Shown: positions 19,648-30,407 of the stretch, piece after piece
Layout of the letters: every line of letters begins with the position of its first letter
Numbering within the stretch: position 1 is the stretch's first letter
Assembly (NCBI GenBank): GCA_902551755.1
Contig: CACDEB010000002.1
Span: forward strand, 186,001 to 250,000
Direction: 5' to 3'
From: an uncultured Pelagibacteraceae bacterium
GTDB lineage: Bacteria > Pseudomonadota > Alphaproteobacteria > Pelagibacterales > Pelagibacteraceae
DNA: 64,000 nt
Program-made: the position numbers and the translations under genes
Notes under the pieces: model-generated
Told to the model about the DNA's origin: nothing
Database searches by the model: none
Seen by the model: the letters and a program-made list of their open reading frames with translations, nothing else

Positions 19648-20502
19648 TTAAGATCTTCTAGTTGCGATAAATACGCCAAGTGAAGCGACAATGAAGCCAA
19701 ATATATCAATTAAAGATAATTGTTCATTAAGAAATATCCAGGCTATAATTGCCGAAGTTGCTGGTATTAAAAAAAATACAGTAACTGTTTTACTTGCTGA
19801 ATTATTTTTGATTAAGAACATTAATATTGTAAACGCCCCAAAAGATACAAGAAAGATTTGATGACTCATTGCTATTAAAAAACTTGGATTAAATTCAATG
19901 AAAGGATCGACAAAAAACAAAATAACTATTAAGTGAAAGAAACAACCTCCTGCAGCTTGGTAAGTATTGCTAACTGGTAAAGGGATATTACCGCTGAATT
20001 TTTTCTGAAAAAGAGTTGCTGATGTAATTGACATCAAAGCTATGAAGGAGGCTATTATTCCTACGGTTGGAAGTGTTCCACCAATATCTACACCTAATAC
20101 TAATGCTGACCCTATAAATCCCAAGACAACACCTATCCATTGTTTCCAACCAACATGCTCTTTAAGAAAAGGTCCGGCTAAAGCATTTGTTAAGATCGGC
20201 TGCATTGTAACAATAAGCGCAGTAATACCTGTTGGAATACCTTTCGATATAGAAAAAAAAACTCCTCCTAAATAAATTCCATGAAATAAAACTCCACTTG
20301 AAAAAGACTGAATAAAATCTCTTATGTTTAATTTAAGTGATAAGTTTTTATAAACGCAATAAATAAAAAAACCTAACGCAACAATAAAAAATCTAAAAGC
20401 TAAAGCTGCAAAGGGATCACTATTATCTACTATTGGCTTTGTAGTAACAAAAGCTGAAGACCATAATAAAACAAAGATCAGAGGTAAAAATTTATTCATC
20501 AA
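19648..20502 (-). CDS. EamA/DMT family transporter
   Basis: Ten-TM hydrophobic ORF; LLWSSAFVTTKP N-terminus typical of EamA. Confidence 0.88.
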   Translation of the reverse strand: MMNKFLPLIFVLLWSSAFVTTKPIVDNSDPFAALAFRFFIVALGFFIYCVYKNLSLKLNIRDFIQSFSSGVLFHGIYLGGVFFSISKGIPTGITALIVTMQPILTNALAGPFLKEHVGWKQWIGVVLGFIGSALVLGVDIGGTLPTVGIIASFIALMSITSATLFQKKFSGNIPLPVSNTYQAAGGCFFHLIVILFFVDPFIEFNPSFLIAMSHQIFLVSFGAFTILMFLIKNNSASKTVTVFFLIPATSAIIAWIFLNEQLSLIDIFGFIVASLGVFIATRRS

Positions 20503-20521
20503 TTAAATAAACCTATAGTAT

Positions 20522-20533
20522 TTTCACGTGAAA
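20522..20533. promoter_or_regulatory. palindrome TTTCACGTGAAA (parS-core-like)
   Basis: Read directly; in the divergent intergenic region 20503-20683. Confidence 0.45.
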
Positions 20534-20683
20534 CCACAGAAAAACCTCAAGTTGAAAATATTGTTAAATTATGAGACGATAACAACATTTGGTATGTTTT
20601 TTTAAAATTCTTCCATTATAAATTGAAATACAAAAATTAATTAAATTAAATTTATTGAAAAAAATATAATCTGTTTCAAACTG

Positions 20684-21565
20684 ATGAACAAAATTTACGA
20701 GGATATAACTATTGTTACTGTGCTTTATAATTCAAAAAAATCAGCACAAAGTTTTTTTAGTAATTTAGAGAATTTTAGTATTATTGTCGTAGATAATGGA
20801 AGAAACGAAAGAGTGCTTGAGAAAATAAAAGGCTACAAAAATATTAAAATAATCTCAAAAAATAAAAATATTGGTTACGGAAGTGCAGTTAATTTTGCTG
20901 TTAAGAACGTGACTACAAGGTTTTTTCTAATACTAAATCCAGACTTAAAAATAGATGAAAAATCGATAGTTAACATGTATGATATTTTAAACCAATATAG
21001 TGATTGCGCAATTGTGGCGCCTGTAACCCGTTTTAGTAAGGATTTTTATGGAGCCTTTCCTGAGAGAAACATAAAAAACTTAACATTAAAAAACGCCTTA
21101 AAATCTAGAAATTTATTATTAAATTCAAAGATTGAAAGCGAGATATGTGTAGATGTAGCTAAGTGGGCGTTATTAATTAAAGTAGATGAATTTAAAAATA
21201 TTAGTGGATTTAATGAAAAACTCTTTATTTTTTGGGAAGAAATTGACTTGTGTAGAAGGTTTAGATCACAGAAATTAAGTGTCATAGTTACTCCAAAATC
21301 AAATGTAGAACACAAACAAGAAAAATCATCAGACTCAGATTTTCAAAATTTTTTGATCAAAACTTACTATCATGAATACTCTCCTCTTGTATATTTCAAT
21401 GTACAAACATTTTCTTTTTTCTATCTGAAAAGAATGATGAAATATCTATTTAGAGGAGTAAGTTATCTGATGATATTGAATCTTAAAAAATCTTTAATTT
21501 ATTTTTTAAGATTAAGCGCAAGTATAAGATATTTTGTTAACTTAAAATTTTCTTCGACGAAGTAG
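20684..21565 (+). CDS. glycosyltransferase family 2
   Basis: TIVTVLYNSKKSA, VVDNGRNE, FFLILNPDLKI, FNEKLFIFWEEIDLCRRF. Confidence 0.88.
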   Translation: MNKIYEDITIVTVLYNSKKSAQSFFSNLENFSIIVVDNGRNERVLEKIKGYKNIKIISKNKNIGYGSAVNFAVKNVTTRFFLILNPDLKIDEKSIVNMYDILNQYSDCAIVAPVTRFSKDFYGAFPERNIKNLTLKNALKSRNLLLNSKIESEICVDVAKWALLIKVDEFKNISGFNEKLFIFWEEIDLCRRFRSQKLSVIVTPKSNVEHKQEKSSDSDFQNFLIKTYYHEYSPLVYFNVQTFSFFYLKRMMKYLFRGVSYLMILNLKKSLIYFLRLSASIRYFVNLKFSSTK

Positions 21566-22430
21566 ATTTTTTAACAAAATATATTCCTATTATAATTGCT
21601 ATAAGTGCAACCAATACTTTAAAAGTAATTAATTCATCTAAAATTAAATAGCCTAAGATAACCCCAAAAATTGGTATTAGATATGCGACTGTTGACTGAA
21701 AAACTAAACCGTTTTCTTTAAGAATTTTGAATCTCAATACCCAAGCTAAACCTGTAGCTATAATTCCCAAATACGTTATTGAAATTATTGATGTGAATGA
21801 TGGATCATAATTCCATGGTTTTTCAAAATAAAAACATATTGGTAATAAAATTATTGTTGCCCAAATTAAGATAGATGCAGTCACGTTTTCATTTTTTTTA
21901 TGACTTATTTTCAGAGTTAGTATTCCACCAATAACATATCCTAAGGATCCTAACAAAATACATAGTGCTGAAAATAGATTGTTTTCATTGATCAAGAAGT
22001 TGTCAGAAAATAGATATACTATACCTGCAAAACCAATAGAAACTCCAATAACTTTAAGTAAATTTATTTTTTCATTTTTGATAAAAAAGTGTGCAAGTAA
22101 TGTCGACGTTAAGGGAGAGGTGGACATTAATATTGCGGCCAGATTGCTTTGAACGTTTTTAACACCATAAGCAATCAAGAAAAATGGAAAAACCAAATTG
22201 ACAAAACCTATTGCTGCAAACCATGGCCAGTCTTTTGAGAAAACTTCAATTTTTATATTTTTATATAGGCATAAAATTATTAAAGGGAGAGATCCCAACA
22301 AAACTCTAATAAATGCTATAGTAATAGGTCCAAATGAATCTGTTGCTAATTTAATATTAAAGAAAGCAGAGGCCCAAACTACTCCCAGAAAAACCAATAA
22401 TGAATAATCTGCTATAGTAGGCTGTCTCAT
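21537..22430 (-). CDS. EamA/DMT family transporter
   Basis: Hydrophobic ORF, FLGVVWASAFFNIKLA; YLIPIFGVILGYLILDE. Confidence 0.88.
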   Translation of the reverse strand: MRQPTIADYSLLVFLGVVWASAFFNIKLATDSFGPITIAFIRVLLGSLPLIILCLYKNIKIEVFSKDWPWFAAIGFVNLVFPFFLIAYGVKNVQSNLAAILMSTSPLTSTLLAHFFIKNEKINLLKVIGVSIGFAGIVYLFSDNFLINENNLFSALCILLGSLGYVIGGILTLKISHKKNENVTASILIWATIILLPICFYFEKPWNYDPSFTSIISITYLGIIATGLAWVLRFKILKENGLVFQSTVAYLIPIFGVILGYLILDELITFKVLVALIAIIIGIYFVKKSTSSKKILS

Positions 22431-22915
22431 TCGGTAATATCCTCAATTCTTCCTTTTGTTAGGTCTTTTAATTTTAAAAAATCTATTTTGAATATACTAT
22501 TAGGGTGTCCCGCTGCAGCATATACAATTTGAAATCTTTCAAGTGTTCTATCAATAATTATATTTAAGTCATTTATATGACCTACAGGTGAAACACCACC
22601 AATAGTAAAGCCAGTTTGAGCCTTAACATCATCTGAACTTGCCATTGAAACATCTTTTTTTGAAATAACCTTTTTAAGTTTATTTAACGAACATCTTTTG
22701 TCGCCAGATACCAAGCAAATTAAAAATCCTGTTTCTGCTCTAAAAACTAAACTTTTAACAATAGCACCCTCTTCACAATTTAATGCGTAAGCTGCATCTT
22801 TTGCTGTTCTGGCAGTATCTTTAAGGACCTGGATTTGTAAATTTTTATCAAAATTTTCTAATGCTTTAATTACCCTTTGCACTGGTTCTTTGTTAATAAT
22901 TTCGTTCATATTCAA
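22427..22915 (-). CDS. YbaK/EbsC family aminoacyl-tRNA deacylase
   Basis: EEGAIVKSLVF, GDKRCSLNKLKK, GFTIGGVSPVGH. Confidence 0.9.
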   Translation of the reverse strand: MNMNEIINKEPVQRVIKALENFDKNLQIQVLKDTARTAKDAAYALNCEEGAIVKSLVFRAETGFLICLVSGDKRCSLNKLKKVISKKDVSMASSDDVKAQTGFTIGGVSPVGHINDLNIIIDRTLERFQIVYAAAGHPNSIFKIDFLKLKDLTKGRIEDITE

Positions 22916-22954
22916 CTTTTGATTGATTGCAAAAATCTAATATTTCATGTTTAA

Positions 22955-22977
22955 TCCTATGCTTAAATTGCATAGGA
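22955..22977. promoter_or_regulatory. 8-bp perfect inverted repeat TCCTATGC-N7-GCATAGGA in the ybaK/glnA divergent region
   Basis: Read directly; lies in the 131-bp divergent intergenic region upstream of glnA. Confidence 0.5.
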
Positions 22978-23046
22978 GATATTAATTAAAAACGAGATCA
23001 AAATATATTTTTTTTTGGTAGTAATCCAGAAAATTAAAGGAGAATT

Positions 23047-24453
23047 ATGAGTTCAAGCAATGTATTAAAAACTATTAAAGACAAAGAAATTGAATACGTT
23101 GATTTAAGATTTACAGACCCTAGAGGTAAACTTCAACACGTAACTATGGATGCGAAAATCGTTGATGGAGATATGTTGAATGAGGGTATTTTTTTTGATG
23201 GTTCATCAATTGCTGGTTGGAAAGCAATTAATGAGTCAGATATGATATTAAAACCAGACTTAAGCAGAACTGTTGTTGATCCTTTTACTTCTCATAACAC
23301 TCTAAATATATTTTGTGATATTTTAGATGCGATAAAAAAAGATCCTTACGAGAGAGATCCAAGAGGTACAGCTAAAAAGGCTGAAGCATATTTAAAACAA
23401 TCAGGTATTGGTGATAAAGCATTTTTTGGACCTGAGGCAGAATTCTTTGTGTTTGACGATGTTAAATACAAAAATGATATGAACGAAACAGGATTTAAAA
23501 TTGATAGTACAGAGGGCCCTTATAATACAGGTAAAGATTATCCAAATGGAAATATGGGGCATAGACCAGGAATTAAGGGCGGATATTTCCCAGTCCCTCC
23601 AGTTGATAGTGCTCAAGATATGAGAGGTGAATATTTAAAAGCCATGAGAGATATGGGTATTAAAGTTGAAAAACATCACCACGAAGTAGCACCTAGTCAG
23701 CACGAGTTAGGAATGTATTTTGGTACATTAGTAGATCAAGCGGATAACTTACAACTTTATAAATATGCAGTTCATATGGTTTCTCACTCATTCGGTAAAA
23801 CAGCTACGTTTATGCCTAAACCAGTTAAAGGTGATAACGGATCTGGTATGCACGTACACCAATCAATTTGGAAAGGTGATAAAGCATTATTTTCAGGAGA
23901 TAAGTATGCTGGACTTTCAGACTTGGCTTTAAATTATATTGGTGGAATTTTAAAACATGCAAAAGCTATTAATGCGTTTTCTAATGCAACTACTAACAGT
24001 TACAAAAGATTAATTCCAGGTTTCGAAGCTCCTGTTTTATTAGCTTACTCAGCTAGAAATAGATCTGCATCTTGCAGAATTCCAATTACATTAAGTAAAA
24101 AAGCAGCAAGATGTGAAGTAAGATTTGGTGATGCTGCTGGAAATCCTTATTTAACGTTTGCGGCAATGTTAATGGCTGGACTTGATGGAATTAAAAATAA
24201 AATTGATCCAGGTAAATCTTTTGATAAAGATCTTTACGCATTATCTGAGTCTGAAGTTAAAAAAATACCAACAGTTTGCGGCTCTTTAAGAGAAGCAATG
24301 GAGAGTTTAGATAAAGATAGAGATTTCTTAAAACAAGGTAACGTATTTACTGATGATCAAATTGATGCTTACATTGCATTAAAATTTGAAGAAATACACA
24401 ATTTCGAACACACACCACACCCTATAGAGTTCGATATGTATTACAGTTGCTAA
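23047..24453 (+). CDS. glnA: glutamine synthetase type I
   Basis: Full-length [65 protein letters not shown]. Confidence 0.97.
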   Translation: MSSSNVLKTIKDKEIEYVDLRFTDPRGKLQHVTMDAKIVDGDMLNEGIFFDGSSIAGWKAINESDMILKPDLSRTVVDPFTSHNTLNIFCDILDAIKKDPYERDPRGTAKKAEAYLKQSGIGDKAFFGPEAEFFVFDDVKYKNDMNETGFKIDSTEGPYNTGKDYPNGNMGHRPGIKGGYFPVPPVDSAQDMRGEYLKAMRDMGIKVEKHHHEVAPSQHELGMYFGTLVDQADNLQLYKYAVHMVSHSFGKTATFMPKPVKGDNGSGMHVHQSIWKGDKALFSGDKYAGLSDLALNYIGGILKHAKAINAFSNATTNSYKRLIPGFEAPVLLAYSARNRSASCRIPITLSKKAARCEVRFGDAAGNPYLTFAAMLMAGLDGIKNKIDPGKSFDKDLYALSESEVKKIPTVCGSLREAMESLDKDRDFLKQGNVFTDDQIDAYIALKFEEIHNFEHTPHPIEFDMYYSC

Positions 24454-24624
24454 TTACTGATCAGTAGATGCAATTTTATCTTTGTTGGGACCTTTCTTTA
24501 CGACATAATCTTGTGTCCCATTTGCACCTGCTTCAACAGATTTAATCAGAGTTCTAAAAAAAGACTTTCTCTTTTCTTTTTTGTCCTCTGAATTAAGCAA
24601 GTTTTTAAATTCAAAAAGATTCAT
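24454..24624 (-). CDS. short hypothetical protein at the end of the suf operon (start at MNLFEF)
   Basis: ORF 24454-24675; internal Met at 24624 chosen because the longer form overlaps upstream sequence without support. Confidence 0.4.
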   Translation of the reverse strand: MNLFEFKNLLNSEDKKEKRKSFFRTLIKSVEAGANGTQDYVVKKGPNKDKIASTDQ

Positions 24625-24683
24625 TATTAAGAAAATATCAAAGATATGCATTTTATGCAATGCAGATATGCTCAAAATGGGAC

Positions 24684-25013
24684 TTATACTTTAAAGGACT
24701 CTCCACATCCACAACGCTCAGTTTCATTAGGATTATTGAAAACAAAAGAGGACGAAAACTCCTCTTCTTTAAAGTCCATTGTTGTACCTAACAAATACAT
24801 AACAGCACCAGGATCTATAAATACCTTAACACCTTTTTCCTCAATTAATTCGTCATTTGGGTTTTGAGATTTTGCGTACTCCATTACATATGACATCCCA
24901 GCACATCCCCCACTCTTTACTCCAATTCTTACTCCCAAAGAAGTTTTATCATTTGATAAAATTGACTTAATTCTATCTGCAGCTTTATCACTAAGTTTAA
25001 TTATCTGACTCAT
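24684..25013 (-). CDS. sufA: Fe-S cluster assembly A-type carrier
   Basis: GVKSGGCAGMSYVMEY and CGCGESF C-terminal cysteines. Confidence 0.93.
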   Translation of the reverse strand: MSQIIKLSDKAADRIKSILSNDKTSLGVRIGVKSGGCAGMSYVMEYAKSQNPNDELIEEKGVKVFIDPGAVMYLLGTTMDFKEEEFSSSFVFNNPNETERCGCGESFKV

Positions 25014-25309
25014 AGATTTAACTCCAATTTTGCTGCCTCAGACATCATTGATTTATCCCATGGTGGTTCCCAAACTAATTCTAATTTTGCATCCTTAACT
25101 TCCTTAATACCTTTAACACTGTCTTCTACTTCTTTTGGTAAACTTTCAGCAACTGGACAATTTGGAGTAGTAAGTGTCATCTTAATTTCCACAACATTTT
25201 CTTTATCAACTTTAACATCGTATATTAAACCCAAATCATAAATATTTACTGGTATTTCAGGATCATAGATTTTCTTTATTTCTGCTATAACTTTATCTTT
25301 TAATACCAT
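25010..25309 (-). CDS. sufT: SUF system MIP18/DUF59 protein
   Basis: YDPEIPVNIYDLGLIYDV, TTPNCPVAESLP. Confidence 0.92.
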   Translation of the reverse strand: MVLKDKVIAEIKKIYDPEIPVNIYDLGLIYDVKVDKENVVEIKMTLTTPNCPVAESLPKEVEDSVKGIKEVKDAKLELVWEPPWDKSMMSEAAKLELNL

Positions 25310-25780
25310 TTAATCTTCCTTTTCGGTATTTACTTCACCTGGTTTATTTGTCATCGCTGAAATTAATGTGTGCCATGGTAACGTAGCACACTTAACTCTC
25401 ATTGGATATTTTTTAACACCTGATAGAGACATAAGTTTAGTTTTATCATCTTCACTTATCAAATTTGATTTAAGTTCAGGATTATCTTTAATCATTTTTA
25501 AAAAATCTTCAATTAATTCATTTACCTCTTTTTGATCTTTATCTTTCATCAATTCTGTCATTATTGAAGCTGAAGCCATCGATATTGCACATCCATGACC
25601 TTCAAATTTAATATCAGAAATTTTTTTGTTTTCATCAACTTTAAGGTAAACATGAACTTTATCTCCACACAAAGGATTATGTCCTTTAGCGTCTTTATTA
25701 AAATTTTCAAACTTTCCTAAGTTCCTAGGATTTTTTCCATGATCTAGAATTATCTCTTGATATAAATCTTTTAAGTCCAT
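25310..25780 (-). CDS. sufU: Fe-S cluster scaffold SufU type
   Basis: YQEIILDHGKNPRN, NPLCGDKVHVYL, GHGCAISMASAS, RVKCATLPWHTL. Confidence 0.92.
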   Translation of the reverse strand: MDLKDLYQEIILDHGKNPRNLGKFENFNKDAKGHNPLCGDKVHVYLKVDENKKISDIKFEGHGCAISMASASIMTELMKDKDQKEVNELIEDFLKMIKDNPELKSNLISEDDKTKLMSLSGVKKYPMRVKCATLPWHTLISAMTNKPGEVNTEKED

Positions 25781-26997
25781 TATGAATTAAATATTTTTAT
25801 ACATTTGTTAATTGAGCTGTTTAATTGATCGAGATCATCTTTAGTATTGTAAACACCTAAAGATGCTCTAGCTGTAGCTGCTAATCCTAATTTTTCATGG
25901 AGGATTTGACAACAATGGTGTCCAGCTCTTATTGCAACACCATCTTCATCAAGTATAGTTGCTATATCATGTGGATGAACTCCATCTAAAGTGAATGATA
26001 AAACTGACCCTTTGTTTTTTGGGCTCCCAATTAGTTTTACAGAATTATTTTTTCTTAAAATTTCTTCGCCGTATTTTGTTAATCCTCTCTCATGTTCTTC
26101 AATTTTTTCTATACCTAGTTTGTTTATGAAATTAATTGACTCACCGAAAGCGATCACTTGTGCAGTTGCCATTGTACCTGCTTCATATTTATTAGGAAGA
26201 TCTCCAAAAGTAATTCCTTCTTTTTTTACTTCACCAATCATTCCGCCACCACCTTGGTAAGGAGGTAGCTCTTCTAGCCATTTCTTTTTAGCATACAAAA
26301 CACCAAGACCAGTAGGTCCATACATTTTATGGCAGGATATTGCGTAAAAATCACAATCAAGATCTTGCATATCTAATTTTAAATGTGGAGCTCCCTGACA
26401 GCCATCAACAAGAACTGGGATATTCTTTGAATGCGCTAATTGAATAATTTCTTTAATAGGAAGAATTGCACCTGTAACATTAGATAGATGAGTGATAGCC
26501 AAAATTTTTGTTTTAGGAGTAATTTTCTTTTCAATACTTTCAATACTAATGTCACCGTTCTCATCTACATCTGCAAAATTAATCTTAACACCTTTTGATT
26601 TTCTTAAATAATGCCAAGGAACATAATTTGAATGGTGCTCTAATTCTGTAATTAAAATTTCATCACCTTCTTTTAGATATTTTTGACCAAAAGTATTTGC
26701 TACTAAATTTATTGCCTCCGTAGCACCTTTTGTGAAAACTATCTCGTTTGGATCTTTTGCATTAATGTATTTCTGTACTAAAACCCTTGTATTTTCGTAT
26801 AAATTTGTTGCTGCCACAGCTAAGTAATGAACGCTTCGACCTACATTTGAAAATTCTTTTGTATAAAAATCATAAATTCTATCTACAACTACCTTAGGTT
26901 TTTGTGATGAATTAGCGCTATCTAAATAGACTAGGTCATTATTATGGACCTTATTATCAAATATTGGAAATTCTTTTTTAATATCTTTAATATTCAT
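25780..26997 (-). CDS. sufS: cysteine desulfurase SufS
   Basis: YLDSANSSQKP, FTKGATEAINLVA, CHKMYGPTGLGVLY, RAGHHCCQ. Confidence 0.95.
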   Translation of the reverse strand: MNIKDIKKEFPIFDNKVHNNDLVYLDSANSSQKPKVVVDRIYDFYTKEFSNVGRSVHYLAVAATNLYENTRVLVQKYINAKDPNEIVFTKGATEAINLVANTFGQKYLKEGDEILITELEHHSNYVPWHYLRKSKGVKINFADVDENGDISIESIEKKITPKTKILAITHLSNVTGAILPIKEIIQLAHSKNIPVLVDGCQGAPHLKLDMQDLDCDFYAISCHKMYGPTGLGVLYAKKKWLEELPPYQGGGGMIGEVKKEGITFGDLPNKYEAGTMATAQVIAFGESINFINKLGIEKIEEHERGLTKYGEEILRKNNSVKLIGSPKNKGSVLSFTLDGVHPHDIATILDEDGVAIRAGHHCCQILHEKLGLAATARASLGVYNTKDDLDQLNSSINKCIKIFNS

Positions 26998-28237
26998 TTT
27001 TTAATCCATATAAATTTTTAATAAGTTTTTTAATTGGTTCATCAGTTATTTGATTGATTACCTCCACAAGAAAACCATTGATTAATAATTTTCTTGCTTC
27101 TTTGTAACTTAGACCTCTAGACATTAAATAGAATATTGAATTTTCATCTAAACTTCCAGAAGCAGATCCATGTGAACATTTTACATCATCTGCGTAAATT
27201 TCTAACTCAGGTTTTGCATTAAATTCAGTTGTTTCATCGACCAATATTGCTTTACTTAATTGATAGCCATCAGTTTTTTGTGCTTTCGAGTCTACGTATA
27301 TTTTCCCTTGATATACTGATCTTGATTTATTTTCTAAAACACTTTTCACTAATTGGTAGCTTTTTGTGTTTTCAACTAAATGATTTATTTTTGCTTTAAT
27401 CTCATGGTGTTTATCTTTATCTAATGAAAAAATACCATTTACGAAAGCTGAAGAATACTCTCCTTTTAAATTACACGTAATTTCATTTTTTGAGAAAGTT
27501 GATCCCTTAGATAAGTAAAATGTCTCTGAAACACTATTAGAAGATTGTTTGATGTTATTAAACATATATCTAATATTATTATTTTCAAACTGGTCAATTT
27601 TGTAGTTTTTTAAAACTGAATTTTTTTCTAAAGAAAAATTATAAAAAATATTTATAAAATTTTTATTACCTTTATCTTTCACGAGGTCAATTAACTTTAA
27701 AGAACTATTTTCCTCTAACTCAAAGTTAATTTTCAAATTTATGTTTTGTGATGTAACTTTATTATTGGACACATGATAGATTATAAGTGGATTTTTAATT
27801 TGATAATTTTTCTTGACCAATAGTTTATAACTTTTGTTTGCTAAAGCATTATTTAAATTTATTAAAGAATTTTCTACTGATTGATCTATTGTATCATTTT
27901 TATTATCTAAAAATTCTATTTTACTTTTTTCTTCAGAACTAAAATCAGTCTTTACTAGTTGGCCATTTACAAAAATCAATTTGTTGTGTTTTATTTCACT
28001 AAGTAAGACATCTTCATCTATGTCAGTTCCCTTTGATTGACCGGTGTAAAATTTTAATTCTCCGATTTCTTTTTTTATTATTTGATTTATATCCGAAAAT
28101 TTCCAATCCTCGTCTTTCCTACTTGGAAAACCTTGTTTTGAAAATTCTTTTGCGTTTAGATTTTTAAAAGCAATTTCCTTTTCAGATAAATTGCTTTCTC
28201 TTAATGTTTTTTCAAAGTCTGTTTTAAAATTTTCCAT
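26987..28237 (-). CDS. sufD: Fe-S cluster assembly protein SufD
   Basis: KAQKTDGYQLSKAILV, YADDVKCSHGSASGSLDE. Confidence 0.93.
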   Translation of the reverse strand: MENFKTDFEKTLRESNLSEKEIAFKNLNAKEFSKQGFPSRKDEDWKFSDINQIIKKEIGELKFYTGQSKGTDIDEDVLLSEIKHNKLIFVNGQLVKTDFSSEEKSKIEFLDNKNDTIDQSVENSLINLNNALANKSYKLLVKKNYQIKNPLIIYHVSNNKVTSQNINLKINFELEENSSLKLIDLVKDKGNKNFINIFYNFSLEKNSVLKNYKIDQFENNNIRYMFNNIKQSSNSVSETFYLSKGSTFSKNEITCNLKGEYSSAFVNGIFSLDKDKHHEIKAKINHLVENTKSYQLVKSVLENKSRSVYQGKIYVDSKAQKTDGYQLSKAILVDETTEFNAKPELEIYADDVKCSHGSASGSLDENSIFYLMSRGLSYKEARKLLINGFLVEVINQITDEPIKKLIKNLYGLKNEY

Positions 28238-28971
28238 TAGTTTATGTTTTCATAACCTTTCTTTTCTAACTCAAGCGCTAACTCTGGGCCACCTGATTTG
28301 ACAACTTTACCATTCATTAAAACATGAACAAAATCAGGTTTTATATAATTAAGTAATCTTTGGTAGTGAGTAATGATTAAAAAAGAATTATCTTTTTTTC
28401 TTAATGAATTAACTCCATCTGCAACAATTTTTAATGCATCAATATCAAGTCCTGAATCTGTTTCATCCAAAATTGATAATTTTGGTTCTAAGATAGACAT
28501 TTGCAAAATTTCATTCTTCTTCTTTTCTCCGCCAGAAAAACCAACATTAAGTTGTCTGCTAAGTTTATCTTCATCAAATTTAAGATTTTTAGCTTTTTCT
28601 TTTACTAATTTGAGAAAATCTAATGCGTCTAATTCTTTTTCGCCACGCGCTTTTTTTATTGCGTTTAAAGAAGTTTTTAAGAAGATGTTTGTATTTACTC
28701 CTGGAATTTCTAAAGGATATTGAAACGCTAAAAATATTCCTTTATGAGCTCTTTCTTCTGTCTCAAGATCAAATAAGTTTTTGTTTTCAAACAAAACATC
28801 CCCTGTTACGTCATACCCTTTTTTTCCAGATAAAATGTTAGATAGCGTACTTTTTCCTGATCCATTAGGACCCATTATTGCATGAACTTCTCCAGGTTTA
28901 ATTTCAAGAGAGAAACCATTTAAAATTGATTTATCCTCAATTTTTGCATTTAGGTTATTGATCTTCAACAT
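28237..28971 (-). CDS. sufC: Fe-S assembly ATPase SufC
   Basis: IMGPNGSGKSTLSNILSG Walker A, FSGGEKKKNEILQ signature. Confidence 0.96.
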   Translation of the reverse strand: MLKINNLNAKIEDKSILNGFSLEIKPGEVHAIMGPNGSGKSTLSNILSGKKGYDVTGDVLFENKNLFDLETEERAHKGIFLAFQYPLEIPGVNTNIFLKTSLNAIKKARGEKELDALDFLKLVKEKAKNLKFDEDKLSRQLNVGFSGGEKKKNEILQMSILEPKLSILDETDSGLDIDALKIVADGVNSLRKKDNSFLIITHYQRLLNYIKPDFVHVLMNGKVVKSGGPELALELEKKGYENIN

Positions 28972-30407
28972 TAACCAACACTCCCCTCTAAACTAATACC
29001 AACAAGTTTTTGTGCTTCTACTGCAAATTCCATAGGTAATTGCTGAAGAACTTCTTTACAAAAACCATTAACAATCAAACTTACCGCTTCCTCAGAATTA
29101 AGCCCTCTTTGTTGGCAGTAATGTAATTGTTCATCGCTTATTTTTGAAGTTGTTGCTTCATGTGCGATATTAGAATTAGCATTTTTATTTTTAATGTAAG
29201 GAATTGTATGCGCGCCGCATTTATTTCCCATGAGCAATGAATCACATTGAGTATAGTTACTAGAGTTTGATGATTTAGGTGAAATATCAACTAATCCTCT
29301 ATATGTCATATCAGAAAAACCTGCGCTAATACCCTTTGATATAATTTTACTTTTTGTATTTTTGCCTAAGTGGATCATTTTAGTCCCTGTATCTGCTTTT
29401 TGGTAATTGTTTGTAATTGCTATTGAATAAAACTCACCAACTGAATTATCTCCTTGCAATATACAGCTTGGATACTTCCACGTAATAGCTGATCCAGTTT
29501 CAACTTGTGTCCAAGAAATTTTAGAATTTTTACCCTTGCATAAACCTCTTTTAGTTACAAAGTTATATATTCCCCCTTTTCCATCTTTATCTCCAGGATA
29601 CCAATTTTGAACAGTTGAATATTTTATTTCTGCATCATCTAATGCAATCAACTCAACATTTGCTGCATGTAGTTGATTTTCATCTCTCATAGGAGCAGTG
29701 CACCCCTCTAAATAACTTACATAACTCCCTTTGTCTGCGATGATTAGAGTTCTCTCGAACTGACCTGTATCAGAAGCATTTATTCTGAAATATGTAGAAA
29801 GCTCCATAGGACATCTCACACCTGGTGGAATATAAACAAATGATCCATCAGTGAATACCGCAGAATTTAATGTTGCAAAGTAATGATCAGTAATGGGTAT
29901 TACAGAACCTAAATATTTTTTTACTAAATCTGGATGTTTTTGTATCGCTTCAGATATAGAACAAAAAATAATTCCTTTTTCAGTCAGTGTATCTTTAAAA
30001 GTTGTAGCTACAGATACTGAGTCAAACACCGCATCAACTGCTATACCATTTAATCTTTTCTGTTCATTTAATGGAATACCAAGCTTGTTATAAGTCTCAA
30101 TAAGTTTTGGATCCAATTCATCTAAACTTTTTGGTTTTTCTTTAAAACTTTTGGGAGCAGAGTAATAATATAAGTCTTGATAATCAATCTTAGGATATTT
30201 TGGTTTCTGCCAATTTGGCTCTTTTAAAACTTTAACCCTATTGTAAGCTTTTAATCTCCAGTCTAACAACCATTTAGGTTCCTTTTTAATATTAGAAATA
30301 AATTTAATTACATCTTCATTTAAACCTTTTGGAGCTTTAAAGTTTTCAATATCAGTTGAAAAACCGTATTTATAATCCTTTAATTTTTCGAGTTCTTTTT
30401 CTCTCAT
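28971..30407 (-). CDS. sufB: Fe-S cluster assembly protein SufB
   Basis: [49 protein letters not shown]. Confidence 0.96.
   Translation of the reverse strand: MREKELEKLKDYKYGFSTDIENFKAPKGLNEDVIKFISNIKKEPKWLLDWRLKAYNRVKVLKEPNWQKPKYPKIDYQDLYYYSAPKSFKEKPKSLDELDPKLIETYNKLGIPLNEQKRLNGIAVDAVFDSVSVATTFKDTLTEKGIIFCSISEAIQKHPDLVKKYLGSVIPITDHYFATLNSAVFTDGSFVYIPPGVRCPMELSTYFRINASDTGQFERTLIIADKGSYVSYLEGCTAPMRDENQLHAANVELIALDDAEIKYSTVQNWYPGDKDGKGGIYNFVTKRGLCKGKNSKISWTQVETGSAITWKYPSCILQGDNSVGEFYSIAITNNYQKADTGTKMIHLGKNTKSKIISKGISAGFSDMTYRGLVDISPKSSNSSNYTQCDSLLMGNKCGAHTIPYIKNKNANSNIAHEATTSKISDEQLHYCQQRGLNSEEAVSLIVNGFCKEVLQQLPMEFAVEAQKLVGISLEGSVG

Noticed and set aside
24455-24466. TACTGATCAGTA palindrome at the end of glnA
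   Set aside because: Short AT-biased palindrome with no loop; no T-tract to support a terminator.
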